Assembly: GCA_041640815.1 (NCBI GenBank)
Contig: JBEPZO010000009.1
Location: forward strand, 1-60,315
Length of the DNA stretch: 60,315 nt
Origin: JANWZL01 sp041640815
Lineage (GTDB): Bacteria; Pseudomonadota; Gammaproteobacteria; Burkholderiales; Thiobacillaceae
Direction of reading: 5' to 3'
Shown in pieces: positions 30,326-39,691 of this stretch (positions are counted from its first letter, which is position 1; each line of letters opens with the position of its first letter). Below the pieces are notes generated by a model. The model saw only the letters and a list, made by a program, of their open reading frames with translations, had not been told where the DNA came from and ran no database searches. A program made the translations under genes and the position numbers.

Positions 30326-33300
30326 TTAGCCTGCCGCTTGCAGTTCGTACATGCGGCCGTCGGCGAAGATGAGCGCGGCGCGCACGCGGCGGCCGGCATA
30401 CAGGGCGGCCATCGCTTCACGGTAGGCGGTGAGTTGCGCCAGATAAGGCGCGGCGCGACGCGCCAAATCAGGCTCGTCAAGGCCGCCGGTCTTGTAGTCC
30501 AGCACCCACACCTCGTCGGTGAATTCCACGATGCGGTCGATGCGCCTGAGCGCGCCGTCGCGGTCCACAAACGACAGCTCGTCGTGCGCTGCCCGGTACT
30601 GGGCAGAGTCGAAGAAGCGGCGCAGCTGCGGTGCGTTGAGCAGCGCCTGGCCCTGGGCGCGTATACGCTCGAACTCCTCCATCGGACAGGCGAGATCGCG
30701 CGCGATGGCAGCGTCTTCCCAGCCGCGGCAGGCAAGCTCCAGGTAGCGGTGCACCCGCACCCCCCATTCGGACTGCTCAGGGGCGGCAGCGCGCTTTATG
30801 CCGATGGGTTGCACGGCCAGCGCCGGCGTCGGCGCCGCTGGCGCGCTGCGCAGGTCGGGCGCGGCCGCGCAGGCCGCCATGGCGGGCAGTCCCGCAAGCT
30901 CCGCGCGCTCGAGCCCCTGGCGTAACAGGTCGAGCCAGCTGCCGGGGCGCGCGTCATCCAGGCCGCTCACCACCAAAAGCTGGCGTGCGCGTGTCATCGC
31001 CACGTAAAGCAGATTGAGCTGCTCGCGTTCGGCGAGGGCGCGCTCTAGCGCAAACAGCGCTTCTCGCGCCTGGCCGCGCCACTGCCCTGGCCCATAGAGG
31101 GAGAAATGCATGGGCTTGGCCGCAGCCGCTGGCCAATCGATGAGCACGCCGTAATGCTCCTGTTCGCGCGCGATCTCGTCCGCCTTGATGAGGAAGACGA
31201 TGGGAGCCTCCAGCCCCTTGGCGGCATGGATGGTGAGCAGCCGCACCGCATCGCCAGAGGCCGCGATCGGCTCATCAGGGGCCTCTTCACCAGCCTGGTC
31301 GCGTAGCGCCCGCAGCTCGTCCAGGAATCGCGGCAGACTGGGGTAGCGGCCGCTGGAAAACTCGAGCGACAAGGTGATCAGCCCGCCCAGGTTGGCCAGC
31401 ACGCCCGCGCGCAGGTGGGGTGGAGCCGCAGCGGCGTAGCGGGCGGCAAGCTCGCCTTCATGAAAGATGCGGTCGAGCAGGTCGTGCGCCGGTAGGCGCC
31501 CGGCCGCGGCCTGCCAGCGGGCAAGCAGTGTTGCGGCGCGCACGATCTCGGCCGGAGCGCTGGGCTCGCTCGCCCAGCCCACCAGACGCGCATGCCAGGA
31601 GCCGCCGTCGCGTTCGGCCAGGGCGAGCAAGTGCTGGTCGGAACAGCCGAAGATCGGGCAGCGTAAGGTTTGCGCCAGCGCCAGGTCATCGTTCGGGTTG
31701 ACGAGCCAGGCGATCAGGGCGATGAGGTCGGTGGCTTCCAGGGTCTCGAGGAGGCCGCCGCGTCGGGTGCCGACATAGGGAATGCCGGCCCGTTTCAAGG
31801 CGTGCTCGAATACCTCGAGGCCGGTGCGTGAAGCGGCGAGCACGAAGATATCGCCATAGCGGGCTGGGCGGACGCGCCCGTCCTCCTGCACCCCCACGCG
31901 GCCCACGATTTCGGCGATGCGCGCCGCCACCCGCTGCGCTTCCTCAGCGCGGGCTTCCGGCGCCTCGGGGGCGGGCTCGGCAAGCGGGTCGCGTAGCCTG
32001 TCGCCTACGGGCTCGGGCGCCACCGAGCGCGGCGCTAGAATGAGCTCGCAGCCGCCGGGCAGGGTGGTGGCGTGCGCCACATGCGGTCTGAAGCCGGGGT
32101 AGTCGTCGCGGTCAGCGAAGACGGCGTTGACCCAGGCCGTCACCTGTGGGGCAAGCCGGCGGGTGGTGTTGTGCGGCAGATAGAGCCCGTGCCAATCGCG
32201 CCGGATCCATTCCACCGCCTGGGCGAATAGCCGCGGCTCGGCGCGGCGGAAACGGTAGATCGACTGCTTCGGGTCGCCGACCAAAAACAGCGTCGGCCGC
32301 TCGCCATCGAGGCCGTAGGCCTCCAGCCAGGCCCGCAGGACTTGCCATTGCAGGGGGTTAGTATCCTGGAACTCGTCGATCAGGATGTGGCGCCAGCGGC
32401 GATCCAGCCGCGCCAGCGCCGCCGGTCCGAGCTCGTCATCGGCAACGAGCTGCCAGGCCAGCCATTCGGCATCGGTGAAGTCGATGACGTCGCGCTCGGC
32501 CTTCAGGCGCTGGTAGTGTTCGATGAGGCCGAGGCCGGCGGTCAGGCCCCAGCGGTTGAGCCGGACTGCGCGCTGCTCCGCAAGCCGTGCGCGCATGGCC
32601 AGGATGCGCTCGCCCAAGGCCGCGTGCAGCGCCAGCAAGCGCTCTGCATCGCCCTCGCCCAGGCGGGCGCGCATCGCTTTGCTATCCTTGAGGCTGCGCA
32701 ATTCGCCCGTTTGGGTGAGGAACACGGCCTCGATGCCCGCCCAGGCTGTATCCCGCTGCCTGCCGCCAGGCAGGGGTCGATCGCCGAGCAGGGCCAGCGC
32801 CTGCGCCAGCGTTGCTGCCCGTCTCCCCGCCTGCGTGTTGGCTGCGCCATTGCGCGTCAGCAATGCCGCATAGGCGTGCAAATCGGCGACGAAGCTCGGG
32901 TCCGCGAATAGGCCTGCGAGCACGTCTTCGTCCGCGCGCACCCCAGCCAGGCACTCGAGTTCGGTGAGCGCAGCGTCGAGTGCCTGCGCGTGGCCAGCGG
33001 CATAGGCCCACCACTCTGCCCGCCGCCCGACCAAGGCAAACAAGAGCTCGCGCACGCTCGCAAACGGCAGCTCCGCCAGCAAGGCGCGCATCGCCTGCTC
33101 CGGCGCGCTGCCAATCTGCTCCCCGAGCGATTGGGCATAGGTCAGCCAGGCCTCCTTGAGCAGCAGGGCCGTGTCCTCTGCCACTGCGGTCGGACCCCGT
33201 GCCTTTAGCGGGGCGTGCGCGAGCAGGTGCAGGAACCAACCGTGGAAGGTGGTGATCATCGGCCCGGGCACACTCAGCAACACGCGCTCGAACAACCCCC

Positions 33301-33616
33301 GTGCCGCCGGCAGGGCCGCGTGGGCGGCCGCCTCATCCAACCCACGCTGACACAGGAAGTCGACCGCTGCCGCCGGCGGCACGGTTGCCAGCTCCTCGAG
33401 CCATTGATAGAGCCGCTCGCGCATCTGCTGTGCCGCTTTGCGCGTGAAGGTGATGGCCAGCAGTTCCGAAGGTGCGGCGCCGGCGAGCAGGAGGCGGAGC
33501 ATGCGCGAGACCAATAGCCAGGTCTTGCCGCTGCCGGCGCACGCCTCGACCACTGCGCTGCGCGCGGGGTCGAGCGCGGCGGTAAGGGGCACGTCGGTGG
33601 CCGTCAACTCGGTCAT
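30326..33616 (-). CDS. UvrD/RecB-like helicase-nuclease (AddA type)
   Basis: A 1096-residue enzyme of the AddA/RecB type, which unwinds and trims double-strand DNA ends for recombination. Near the N-terminus it has Walker A ACAGSGKT (25-32) and motif Ia ITFTRKAAQQM. Farther on come motif II LIDEFQDTNPLQW, LFLVGDPKQSIYRFR, motif V LLTIHAAKGLEAPIVFL and motif VI YVAMTRARQLLVV. The C-terminus has a PD-(D/E)XK nuclease: RIDRIVEF, WVLDYKTG and LAQLTAYREAM. No AddB or RecC/RecD partner is adjacent: DUF971 lies downstream and a nucleotidyltransferase-like gene upstream. The partner may lie elsewhere. Confidence 0.9.
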   Translation of the reverse strand: MTELTATDVPLTAALDPARSAVVEACAGSGKTWLLVSRMLRLLLAGAAPSELLAITFTRKAAQQMRERLYQWLEELATVPPAAAVDFLCQRGLDEAAAHAALPAARGLFERVLLSVPGPMITTFHGWFLHLLAHAPLKARGPTAVAEDTALLLKEAWLTYAQSLGEQIGSAPEQAMRALLAELPFASVRELLFALVGRRAEWWAYAAGHAQALDAALTELECLAGVRADEDVLAGLFADPSFVADLHAYAALLTRNGAANTQAGRRAATLAQALALLGDRPLPGGRQRDTAWAGIEAVFLTQTGELRSLKDSKAMRARLGEGDAERLLALHAALGERILAMRARLAEQRAVRLNRWGLTAGLGLIEHYQRLKAERDVIDFTDAEWLAWQLVADDELGPAALARLDRRWRHILIDEFQDTNPLQWQVLRAWLEAYGLDGERPTLFLVGDPKQSIYRFRRAEPRLFAQAVEWIRRDWHGLYLPHNTTRRLAPQVTAWVNAVFADRDDYPGFRPHVAHATTLPGGCELILAPRSVAPEPVGDRLRDPLAEPAPEAPEARAEEAQRVAARIAEIVGRVGVQEDGRVRPARYGDIFVLAASRTGLEVFEHALKRAGIPYVGTRRGGLLETLEATDLIALIAWLVNPNDDLALAQTLRCPIFGCSDQHLLALAERDGGSWHARLVGWASEPSAPAEIVRAATLLARWQAAAGRLPAHDLLDRIFHEGELAARYAAAAPPHLRAGVLANLGGLITLSLEFSSGRYPSLPRFLDELRALRDQAGEEAPDEPIAASGDAVRLLTIHAAKGLEAPIVFLIKADEIAREQEHYGVLIDWPAAAAKPMHFSLYGPGQWRGQAREALFALERALAEREQLNLLYVAMTRARQLLVVSGLDDARPGSWLDLLRQGLERAELAGLPAMAACAAAPDLRSAPAAPTPALAVQPIGIKRAAAPEQSEWGVRVHRYLELACRGWEDAAIARDLACPMEEFERIRAQGQALLNAPQLRRFFDSAQYRAAHDELSFVDRDGALRRIDRIVEFTDEVWVLDYKTGGLDEPDLARRAAPYLAQLTAYREAMAALYAGRRVRAALIFADGRMYELQAAG

Positions 33617-33739
33617 CGCGCCTTTAGTTCACGGTTTTCGCGCCAAGGCGGAGAGGTGCCAGGCCCTCGCCGGGCGGGGCCGGCAGGCAGGCGACGCCGC
33701 GCCTGACGCCAGCGCAGCAGCTTTTCGGGGCGCCCAAGG

Positions 33740-34336
33740 TCAATCCTCGGCTGCGGCTTCGCGCTCGAGCAGCCTGGCCAGCTGTTTGGCAGTCATGCGC
33801 CGCGGCCCGTCCGGCCGGTTGCGCCCGCTGGCATGGCGGCTCTCCGTGGGGAGGATGCGCACCCAGACGTCGGCGGGCTCGGAATACAGCAGATAGACGC
33901 TCTGGCCGCTACGATCCTTGACCTTGAAGGCGATCCCCTCGTTGAGCAGATATTGCTCGAAGTCCTTGCTCGAATCGGCATAGAGCTCGATTTCGATGTC
34001 GGAATGCTGAGAGACTGTGCCGTTCAATACCCCTCCCACCAACACGGGCTCGAAGCGTTGCAGGGCGTTGAGCACTGCCAAGGCCTGGCGGCGCAGGGTT
34101 TGCAGCAGGAGGCGATGTTCGTCTGGACGGTAAAGGCTCTGATAAGCGCGCACAGCGGCCTCGATCTCGTCGTTGCCGGGCAGGCTGTGCGATTCAGGGG
34201 CGCCGAGCTGTCGCGCGGCCTTGCGCTTGGCCAAGGCATAGTCGCGAATACCATGTTCTAATATCAGTCGAGCAGCTTGTTGCGCGATGCGCTGACGCAT
34301 CTGCGCCTGCCGTGGGCGGAACTCTTTAGGAGGCAT
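33740..34336 (-). CDS. Conserved protein with nucleotidyltransferase-like signature
   Basis: A 198-residue protein I cannot name. Residues 98-117 read VLVGGVLNGTVSQHSDIEIE, which fits the nucleotidyltransferase pattern Gly-Gly followed about eleven residues later by Asp-x-Glu (Gly101-Gly102, Asp113, Glu115); Asp156 in ADVWVRIL could be the third acidic residue. The N-terminal 60 residues are basic and helical (RQRIAQQAARLILEHGIRD). The C-terminal tail is rich in Arg. It ends 18 bp before the PBP1A gene's stop side neighbour and runs on the same strand, so it may be cotranscribed with it. Function unknown; nucleotidyltransferase activity is inference. Confidence 0.7.
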   Translation of the reverse strand: MPPKEFRPRQAQMRQRIAQQAARLILEHGIRDYALAKRKAARQLGAPESHSLPGNDEIEAAVRAYQSLYRPDEHRLLLQTLRRQALAVLNALQRFEPVLVGGVLNGTVSQHSDIEIELYADSSKDFEQYLLNEGIAFKVKDRSGQSVYLLYSEPADVWVRILPTESRHASGRNRPDGPRRMTAKQLARLLEREAAAED

Positions 34337-34354
34337 GATCGAATCTGTCGGTTG

Positions 34355-36691
34355 TCAATCACCAAAATTAGGCACGGCGACCATAGGTGTGGGTTCTGCG
34401 AGGAGAGAGGCGGGCTCATCCGGTGTGGTTTCGGTCACCGCAGCTGGGGGAGGCGGGAATTCCTCATAAAAGTACTCCAGCATACCGTCTGCATTCTCGG
34501 GTACGGGGAGGCCCGTACGCGCATTCACCTTGACCATGATGATACCGGGGGGGACGCTGTAGGGCTGATCGGGCACCTCGCGCAGCACGCTGCCCATGTA
34601 GGCCATCCAGATCGGCAAGGCGGCCACGGAGCCGGTCTCGCCCCCTCCCATCGGTCGCGGTTGGTCGTAGCCGACCCAGGCCACGGCCACCCGATAGGCG
34701 TTATAACCGGCGAACCAGGCATCGCGATGGTCGTTGGTGGTACCGGTCTTGCCCGCCAGATCGCTGCGGCCCAGGCTCATGGCCGCGGTAGCCGTGCCGC
34801 GGCGCACGACGTCTTGGAGCAGCGTGGTCATAATGAAGGCGTTGCGCGGGTCCAGGACACGTTCGGCGGCAGGGTGCTCGAACGACTCCAGCACTCTACC
34901 TGCATGATCCGTGATGCGGGTGATGAGATAGGGCCTGACGAGGTAGCCGCCGTTGGCGAACACGCTATAGGCGGTGGCCATGGCGAGCGGCGTGACCTCG
35001 CCGGCGCCGAGCGCCATGGTGAGATAGGGCGGGATGTGCGCCATGTCGAAGCCGAAGCGGGCAACGTGCTGGCGGGCGGCGTCGATGCCGATGCTCTGTA
35101 GGACCCGGATGGAGACCAGGTTCTTCGATTTCCTGAGCGCGTCGCGCAGGGTGATGGGGCCGTCGAAGGTGCCATCGAAATTCTTCGGTTCCCAGAGTAC
35201 GCCACCGGTTTCGAAGGGGTCCAGGCTGATAGGTGCATCCTCCAGCACCGTCGCCGGTGTGAGCCCCCGCTCGAGGGCGGCCGAATAGATGAAGGGCTTG
35301 AAACTCGAGCCGGGCTGGCGCCAGGCCTGGGTGATGCGGTTGAACTGATTGCGGCTGAAATCGAAACCGCCCACCAGGGCGCGAATGGCGCCATCTTTAG
35401 GCGAGAGCGCAACCAGAGCGGCCTCGACCTGCGGCAGGTAGGTCAGCCGCCAAGTCTTGCCATCCAGGCGCACGACGCGGATCACCGAGCCGCGGCGCAG
35501 ACGCTTCTTCGCCGGTAATTGCGGCGACAGATAGCGCTGCGCGAACTTGAGCTCTGCCGGTCCCAGTTCGATGTCTTCGCCATTGGGCAGACGCGCCAGG
35601 ATGCGCTGTTTGTCGATCGCCAGCACCACTGCGGGCAGCATACCACCGACCTCTTTTAGATCAGGCAAGAGGTTTTCGAGGTAATCGTCGGCGGCCTTGG
35701 AATCAGATGGCAGATCGAGCTGCTTTTCCGGCCCCGCATACCCGCGGCGGCGGTTGAAATCGACCAACCCTTTGAGCACGGCATAAGTTGCAGCTTTTTG
35801 TTCTACGCGCCGGATGGTGGTGTAGACCTTCATGCCGCTGACATAGATCTGCTCGCCGTAGCGTTGATACATATACTGTCGCACCATTTCCGCTACATGG
35901 CCGGCGGGGACATCGAAGTCATGGGAGGAATGACGGATGTTTAGGCGCTCCGCAAGCGCTGCAACATATTCCGCGTGTGTGATGTAACCGAGTTTCAGCA
36001 TGCGGCCAAGAACGTACTGTTGCCGAATCCTGGCGCGCATGGGGTTAACCACTGGATTGTATGCCGAGGGGGCCTTGGGCAGCCCTGCCAGCATAGCTGC
36101 CTCCGCCAAGGTCAAGTCTTTCAGCGCTTTGCCGAAATAAATCTGGGCGGCAGCGGCAAAGCCATAGGCACGCTGACCGAGGAAGATGTGGTTGATGTAA
36201 AGCTCGAGAATCGCGTTTTTGCTCAAGGCATGTTCGATCTTGATGGCCAGCAGGGCCTCGTTGATCTTGCGCCTGAAGGTCTTTTCAGACGACAAAAAGA
36301 AGTTGCGCGCCACTTGCATGGTGATGGTAGAGGCCCCTTCCCGGGTGCTACCGGCGATCATGTTGGACAGGGCAGCACGTATGACCCCTAGGGTGTCTAC
36401 ACCGCCATGTTCATAGAAGCGTTCGTCCTCTGCCGCTAGAATGGCTTGACGCAAGATAACGGGAGTATCCGCCAAGCGCACGACGGCACGCCGCTCTTCA
36501 CCAAACTCCCCGAGCAGGGCGCCGTCTTCGGAATAGATACGCAAGGGCACTTTGGGACGGTAATCGGTAAGCACCTCCAGGCTGGGTAGAGAGGGATAAA
36601 TCAGGGCAACAGTTAAGACGGCGATGGCTGCAAGAACTGAGATTAGGCCGAACAACAGCGCTAGAAGGGTCAGAGCCCAGCGTTTGAGCAT
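34355..36691 (-). CDS. mrcA: Bifunctional penicillin-binding protein 1A
   Basis: PBP1A polymerises and cross-links peptidoglycan in the periplasm. The 778-residue protein has a short cytoplasmic start and a TM helix (about 8-30). The GT51 glycosyltransferase domain has AAEDERFYEHGGVD, TREGASTITMQVARN and KINEALLAIKIE. An OB-like insert follows (about 330-400), then the transpeptidase domain with SSFKPF as the SxxK box, KSKN as SxN and GKTGTT. The C-terminal tail is rich in Pro and Thr. It is divergent from pilM with a gap of about 120 bp, a layout common in beta- and gammaproteobacteria. Confidence 0.96.
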   Translation of the reverse strand: MLKRWALTLLALLFGLISVLAAIAVLTVALIYPSLPSLEVLTDYRPKVPLRIYSEDGALLGEFGEERRAVVRLADTPVILRQAILAAEDERFYEHGGVDTLGVIRAALSNMIAGSTREGASTITMQVARNFFLSSEKTFRRKINEALLAIKIEHALSKNAILELYINHIFLGQRAYGFAAAAQIYFGKALKDLTLAEAAMLAGLPKAPSAYNPVVNPMRARIRQQYVLGRMLKLGYITHAEYVAALAERLNIRHSSHDFDVPAGHVAEMVRQYMYQRYGEQIYVSGMKVYTTIRRVEQKAATYAVLKGLVDFNRRRGYAGPEKQLDLPSDSKAADDYLENLLPDLKEVGGMLPAVVLAIDKQRILARLPNGEDIELGPAELKFAQRYLSPQLPAKKRLRRGSVIRVVRLDGKTWRLTYLPQVEAALVALSPKDGAIRALVGGFDFSRNQFNRITQAWRQPGSSFKPFIYSAALERGLTPATVLEDAPISLDPFETGGVLWEPKNFDGTFDGPITLRDALRKSKNLVSIRVLQSIGIDAARQHVARFGFDMAHIPPYLTMALGAGEVTPLAMATAYSVFANGGYLVRPYLITRITDHAGRVLESFEHPAAERVLDPRNAFIMTTLLQDVVRRGTATAAMSLGRSDLAGKTGTTNDHRDAWFAGYNAYRVAVAWVGYDQPRPMGGGETGSVAALPIWMAYMGSVLREVPDQPYSVPPGIIMVKVNARTGLPVPENADGMLEYFYEEFPPPPAAVTETTPDEPASLLAEPTPMVAVPNFGD

Positions 36692-36813
36692 GGTCGAACT
36701 TTGGTTATGGTGATCGAGAAAGTGGATTGGGGGAGGGTGTAGAAGTGGGCAAAACCTCAGGATGCTGCTAGCATTTAGTTTGGATAGCTCATTTAGCGGT
36801 TTAACTTTTTAGG

Positions 36814-37893
36814 GTGTATCGCTTGAGGCTAGGCGCACTCCTCCGCCGCCGAAAACCGCTAATCGGGGTAGATATTAGCGCATCGGCGGTGAAAATGCTT
36901 GAACTTTCCCTAAGCGAGGAGGGAGACATTCGACTTGAGCGTTATGCGATCGCGACCATGCCCAAAGAGGCTGTCGCCGATGGCAATATCGCCAAGCCTG
37001 AGCTCGTGGAATCGGCCATGTACTCGGCTTGGCAGGCAATGCGAACGCGTACGCGTGATATTGTTCTCGCTCTGCCCGCCGCAGCTGTGATCACCAAGAA
37101 GATCATGCTGCCACAAGGCGCCAGTGAGGCAGACATCGAGGCACAGGTTAGGGTTGAGGTCAACCAGTTGGCTCCTTTCCCACAGGAGGAGGTAAGCCTG
37201 GATTACCAAATCTTGGGGCCCTCGTCTAGAGGAGATGAGGATGAAGCGCTTATCGTTGTTTCGCGCCGCGAGCGGTTGGAAGAGCGCGTCGCTCTTGCAG
37301 AGGCGGTTGGGCTGAATACTGTAATCGTCGATGTCGATAGCTTTGCAGCGCTGAATGCCTACGAGCAAATCGCTCATCAACTGCCAGATGAGGGGCGTAA
37401 TCTGACCGTTGCTATTATCGACATCGGTGCCAATACTACCCATGTAAACATCGTGCATGACCATGAATTGGTTTACCAACGCGAGCATACGCTTGGTGGG
37501 CGGATGCTCACGCAGGAGATCGTGCGTTATTACGGTATGTCCTTCGAAGAAGCGGAGCAAGCAAAACGCGAGGGGCTATTACCGGAAAACTACGATTCTG
37601 CACTAAAAAGACCATTTTTCAATGCAGTGGCCTCTGAGATTGGCCGCGCCCTACAATTATTTTACAGCGCCACTGCTTTCAGCCGCGTGGATTACATATT
37701 ATTGGCGGGTGGTTGCGCTGCTATGCCTGGCTTGGATGCGGTGGTCCAAGGGTGGTTACAGATTAGCACGATGGTTGCTAACCCTTTTGCTAAAATGGTT
37801 ATTTCCCATCAAGTCAAGGCCCACAACCTCGCCGTCGATGCGCCTGCCCTATTCGTCGCTTGTGGTCTTGCCTTGCGGAGATTTGATCCATGA
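36814..37893 (+). CDS. pilM: Type IV pilus assembly protein PilM
   Basis: PilM is an actin-like cytoplasmic ATP-binding protein that binds the N-terminus of PilN and links the inner-membrane platform of the type IV pilus. The 359-residue product has the phosphate-1 motif IGVDISASAVKMLEL, VAIIDIGANTTHVNIV, and ILLAGGCAAMPGLDAVVQ near the C-terminus. The start is a GTG with no clear ribosome-binding site; a TTG three codons on is the alternative. It overlaps pilN by ATGA. GC in this operon's first genes looks lower than in the division cluster. Confidence 0.95.
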   Translation: MYRLRLGALLRRRKPLIGVDISASAVKMLELSLSEEGDIRLERYAIATMPKEAVADGNIAKPELVESAMYSAWQAMRTRTRDIVLALPAAAVITKKIMLPQGASEADIEAQVRVEVNQLAPFPQEEVSLDYQILGPSSRGDEDEALIVVSRRERLEERVALAEAVGLNTVIVDVDSFAALNAYEQIAHQLPDEGRNLTVAIIDIGANTTHVNIVHDHELVYQREHTLGGRMLTQEIVRYYGMSFEEAEQAKREGLLPENYDSALKRPFFNAVASEIGRALQLFYSATAFSRVDYILLAGGCAAMPGLDAVVQGWLQISTMVANPFAKMVISHQVKAHNLAVDAPALFVACGLALRRFDP

Positions 37894-38477
37894 GCAGGAT
37901 TCGCATCAATCTGTTGCCGCATCGGCAGCAGAAGCGCCTCTTACAGCAGCGTCTGATGGCGCTGTTAGCCATATTTATCGCCCTGGCTGCTCTGTTAGTC
38001 GTCTATGCTGGGCAAGTAGTGATCGATGACGCCAAGCATTATCAAAGCCAGCGCAATGATTTACTGCGTCAAGAGATTGCTGCGCTCAATCGACAAATCG
38101 ACGAGATCAGAACTTTGAAAGACAAAACCAAAGCCTTGCTGGAGCGCAAGGCGGTTGTCGAGTCACTTCAAGCCAACCGCTATGAGATAGTACGGCTTTT
38201 CGACCAGCTGGCGCGCAAGATGCCTGAGGGTGTATACCTGACTAGCCTCAAGCAGGCTGGAAACAGCGTAACGCTTCAGGGTGTAGCGCAGTCCAATGCT
38301 TGGGTATCTAACCTGATGCGCAATCTCGATGAATCGCCTTTGTTTGCATCCCCTAATCTGATTGAGGTTAGGAGTACACAGTTAGGTACACAGCGTGTTA
38401 GTGCGTTTACGATTATTGTGGCAATAACCGGACATGATGAAGTTCAAAAAGCACAACCGGCCGAAAGAGGTGCCTGA
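37890..38477 (+). CDS. pilN: Type IV pilus assembly protein PilN
   Basis: PilN is a bitopic inner-membrane protein. The N-terminus IRINLLPHRQQKR is the conserved PilM-binding segment. One TM helix follows (about 24-44, LLAIFIALAALLVVYAGQVV), then a coiled coil (about 50-105) and a periplasmic alpha-beta domain (VYLTSLKQAGNSVTLQGVA). The 195-residue length is usual. It overlaps pilM by four bases, which suggests balanced production, since the two bind one to one. Confidence 0.95.
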   Translation: MSRIRINLLPHRQQKRLLQQRLMALLAIFIALAALLVVYAGQVVIDDAKHYQSQRNDLLRQEIAALNRQIDEIRTLKDKTKALLERKAVVESLQANRYEIVRLFDQLARKMPEGVYLTSLKQAGNSVTLQGVAQSNAWVSNLMRNLDESPLFASPNLIEVRSTQLGTQRVSAFTIIVAITGHDEVQKAQPAERGA

Positions 38478-38543
38478 ATCAGCCGCGGATGCTGGCAGCT
38501 GAACCGACAGCGCTACACGATGCGGGAGTGACAAAAGGTAGAT

Positions 38544-39146
38544 ATGGAACTCGGAAGCCTTAGATCGATTGAGCTCAATGACCTCGCTCGAGCCCCATTG
38601 CCGATCAAGGTTGCGGTTCTGGCTGTCCTTTTTGTCACTATTGTTGGCTTAGGCTATCGCTTGTTGTGGTCCGAAGGCTTGGCTGAGATCCAGCGACTAG
38701 AAGAGGAAGAGGCCAGCTTGCGCGAGGAGTATGTCCAGAAGAAAAAGCAGGCCATTCATTACGCTGTTCATAAAAAGCGTCTAGAGCAAATAGAACAGAC
38801 TTTGCAAGCGCTGCTTCGGCAACTGCCTAATAAGGCTGAACTCGATGCCCTGCTCGCGGATATTAACCAGGCTGGCATAGCACGCGGCCTTGAGTTTGAG
38901 TTGTTTAAACCCGAGCACGAGCACGTAACCGAATTCTACGCCACACTGCCGGTGACCATCAGGGTCAAAGGTAAATACCATGACATGGCGGGGTTTGCCA
39001 GTGACCTGGCACAACTGTCGCGCATTGTCACCATGCATGATATTAGCTTAGCGCCTGCCGCAGGTGCAGAGGGGCTTATCATGGAGGCCACAGTTAAGAC
39101 TTACCGCTATCTAGATACAGTTGAGCAACAATCTGCACAGCACTGA
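38544..39146 (+). CDS. pilO: Type IV pilus assembly protein PilO
   Basis: PilO forms heterodimers with PilN in the alignment subcomplex. The 200-residue product has a TM helix (about 23-43, IKVAVLAVLFVTIVGLGYRL), a coiled coil (about 50-95, EEEEASLREEYVQKKKQ) and a ferredoxin-like periplasmic domain (FYATLPVTIRVKGKYHDMAGF). A GGT-type ribosome-binding site (AAAGGT) precedes the ATG. The 66-bp gap after pilN holds nothing recognised. Confidence 0.95.
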   Translation: MELGSLRSIELNDLARAPLPIKVAVLAVLFVTIVGLGYRLLWSEGLAEIQRLEEEEASLREEYVQKKKQAIHYAVHKKRLEQIEQTLQALLRQLPNKAELDALLADINQAGIARGLEFELFKPEHEHVTEFYATLPVTIRVKGKYHDMAGFASDLAQLSRIVTMHDISLAPAAGAEGLIMEATVKTYRYLDTVEQQSAQH

Positions 39147-39158
39147 AACACTTGACGG

Positions 39159-39659
39159 ATGCGGACGAAGCTCGTGTATGCCCTTTTCCTCGTCGGCCTT
39201 GCCGGCTGCGCGCGAGACGATATGGAGGACCTGCGTGCCTTCATGCAGCAGGCGGGGCTAGATGCGCCAGCGCCCACGGAACCGCTACCACAAGTGAAAA
39301 TGGTCGAGCGATTTACCTATGACGCGCAAGGTTTGATCGACCCATTCATCCCGCGTAATACAGCGTTGGCGCATACTGGGGATGGGAGCCAACTTGACTT
39401 GAAACGGCCGAAGGAGCCGCTAGAACATTTTCCCATCGATAGCCTCCGCTTAGTCGGAACGCTTATGCGCGAAGGAAGGCTTCATGCCCTAGTACAAGCC
39501 CCGGACAATACTGTGCACCTTGTTAGGCATGGCGATCGCATTGGCCAGAACTTCGGTGTGATAACGGCCATTACCGAGACCAACATCGAAATCCGTGAGA
39601 CGGTGGCGGACGGTGTTGGCGGGTGGACGCATAACACTGTCACGCTCCAGATGCCTTGA
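39159..39659 (+). CDS. pilP: Type IV pilus assembly lipoprotein PilP
   Basis: PilP is an inner-membrane lipoprotein that joins PilNO to the secretin PilQ. The 166-residue product has lipobox LVGLAGCARD with Cys17, a flexible Pro-rich stretch with RFTYDAQGLIDPFIPR, and the C-terminal beta domain (PIDSLRLVGTLMREGRLHALVQ). It overlaps nothing but its stop is 33 bp before the chosen pilQ ATG. Confidence 0.94.
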   Translation: MRTKLVYALFLVGLAGCARDDMEDLRAFMQQAGLDAPAPTEPLPQVKMVERFTYDAQGLIDPFIPRNTALAHTGDGSQLDLKRPKEPLEHFPIDSLRLVGTLMREGRLHALVQAPDNTVHLVRHGDRIGQNFGVITAITETNIEIRETVADGVGGWTHNTVTLQMP

Positions 39660-39691
39660 GGCAGAGGGGCATTGCATTGAGGATGTTTGGG

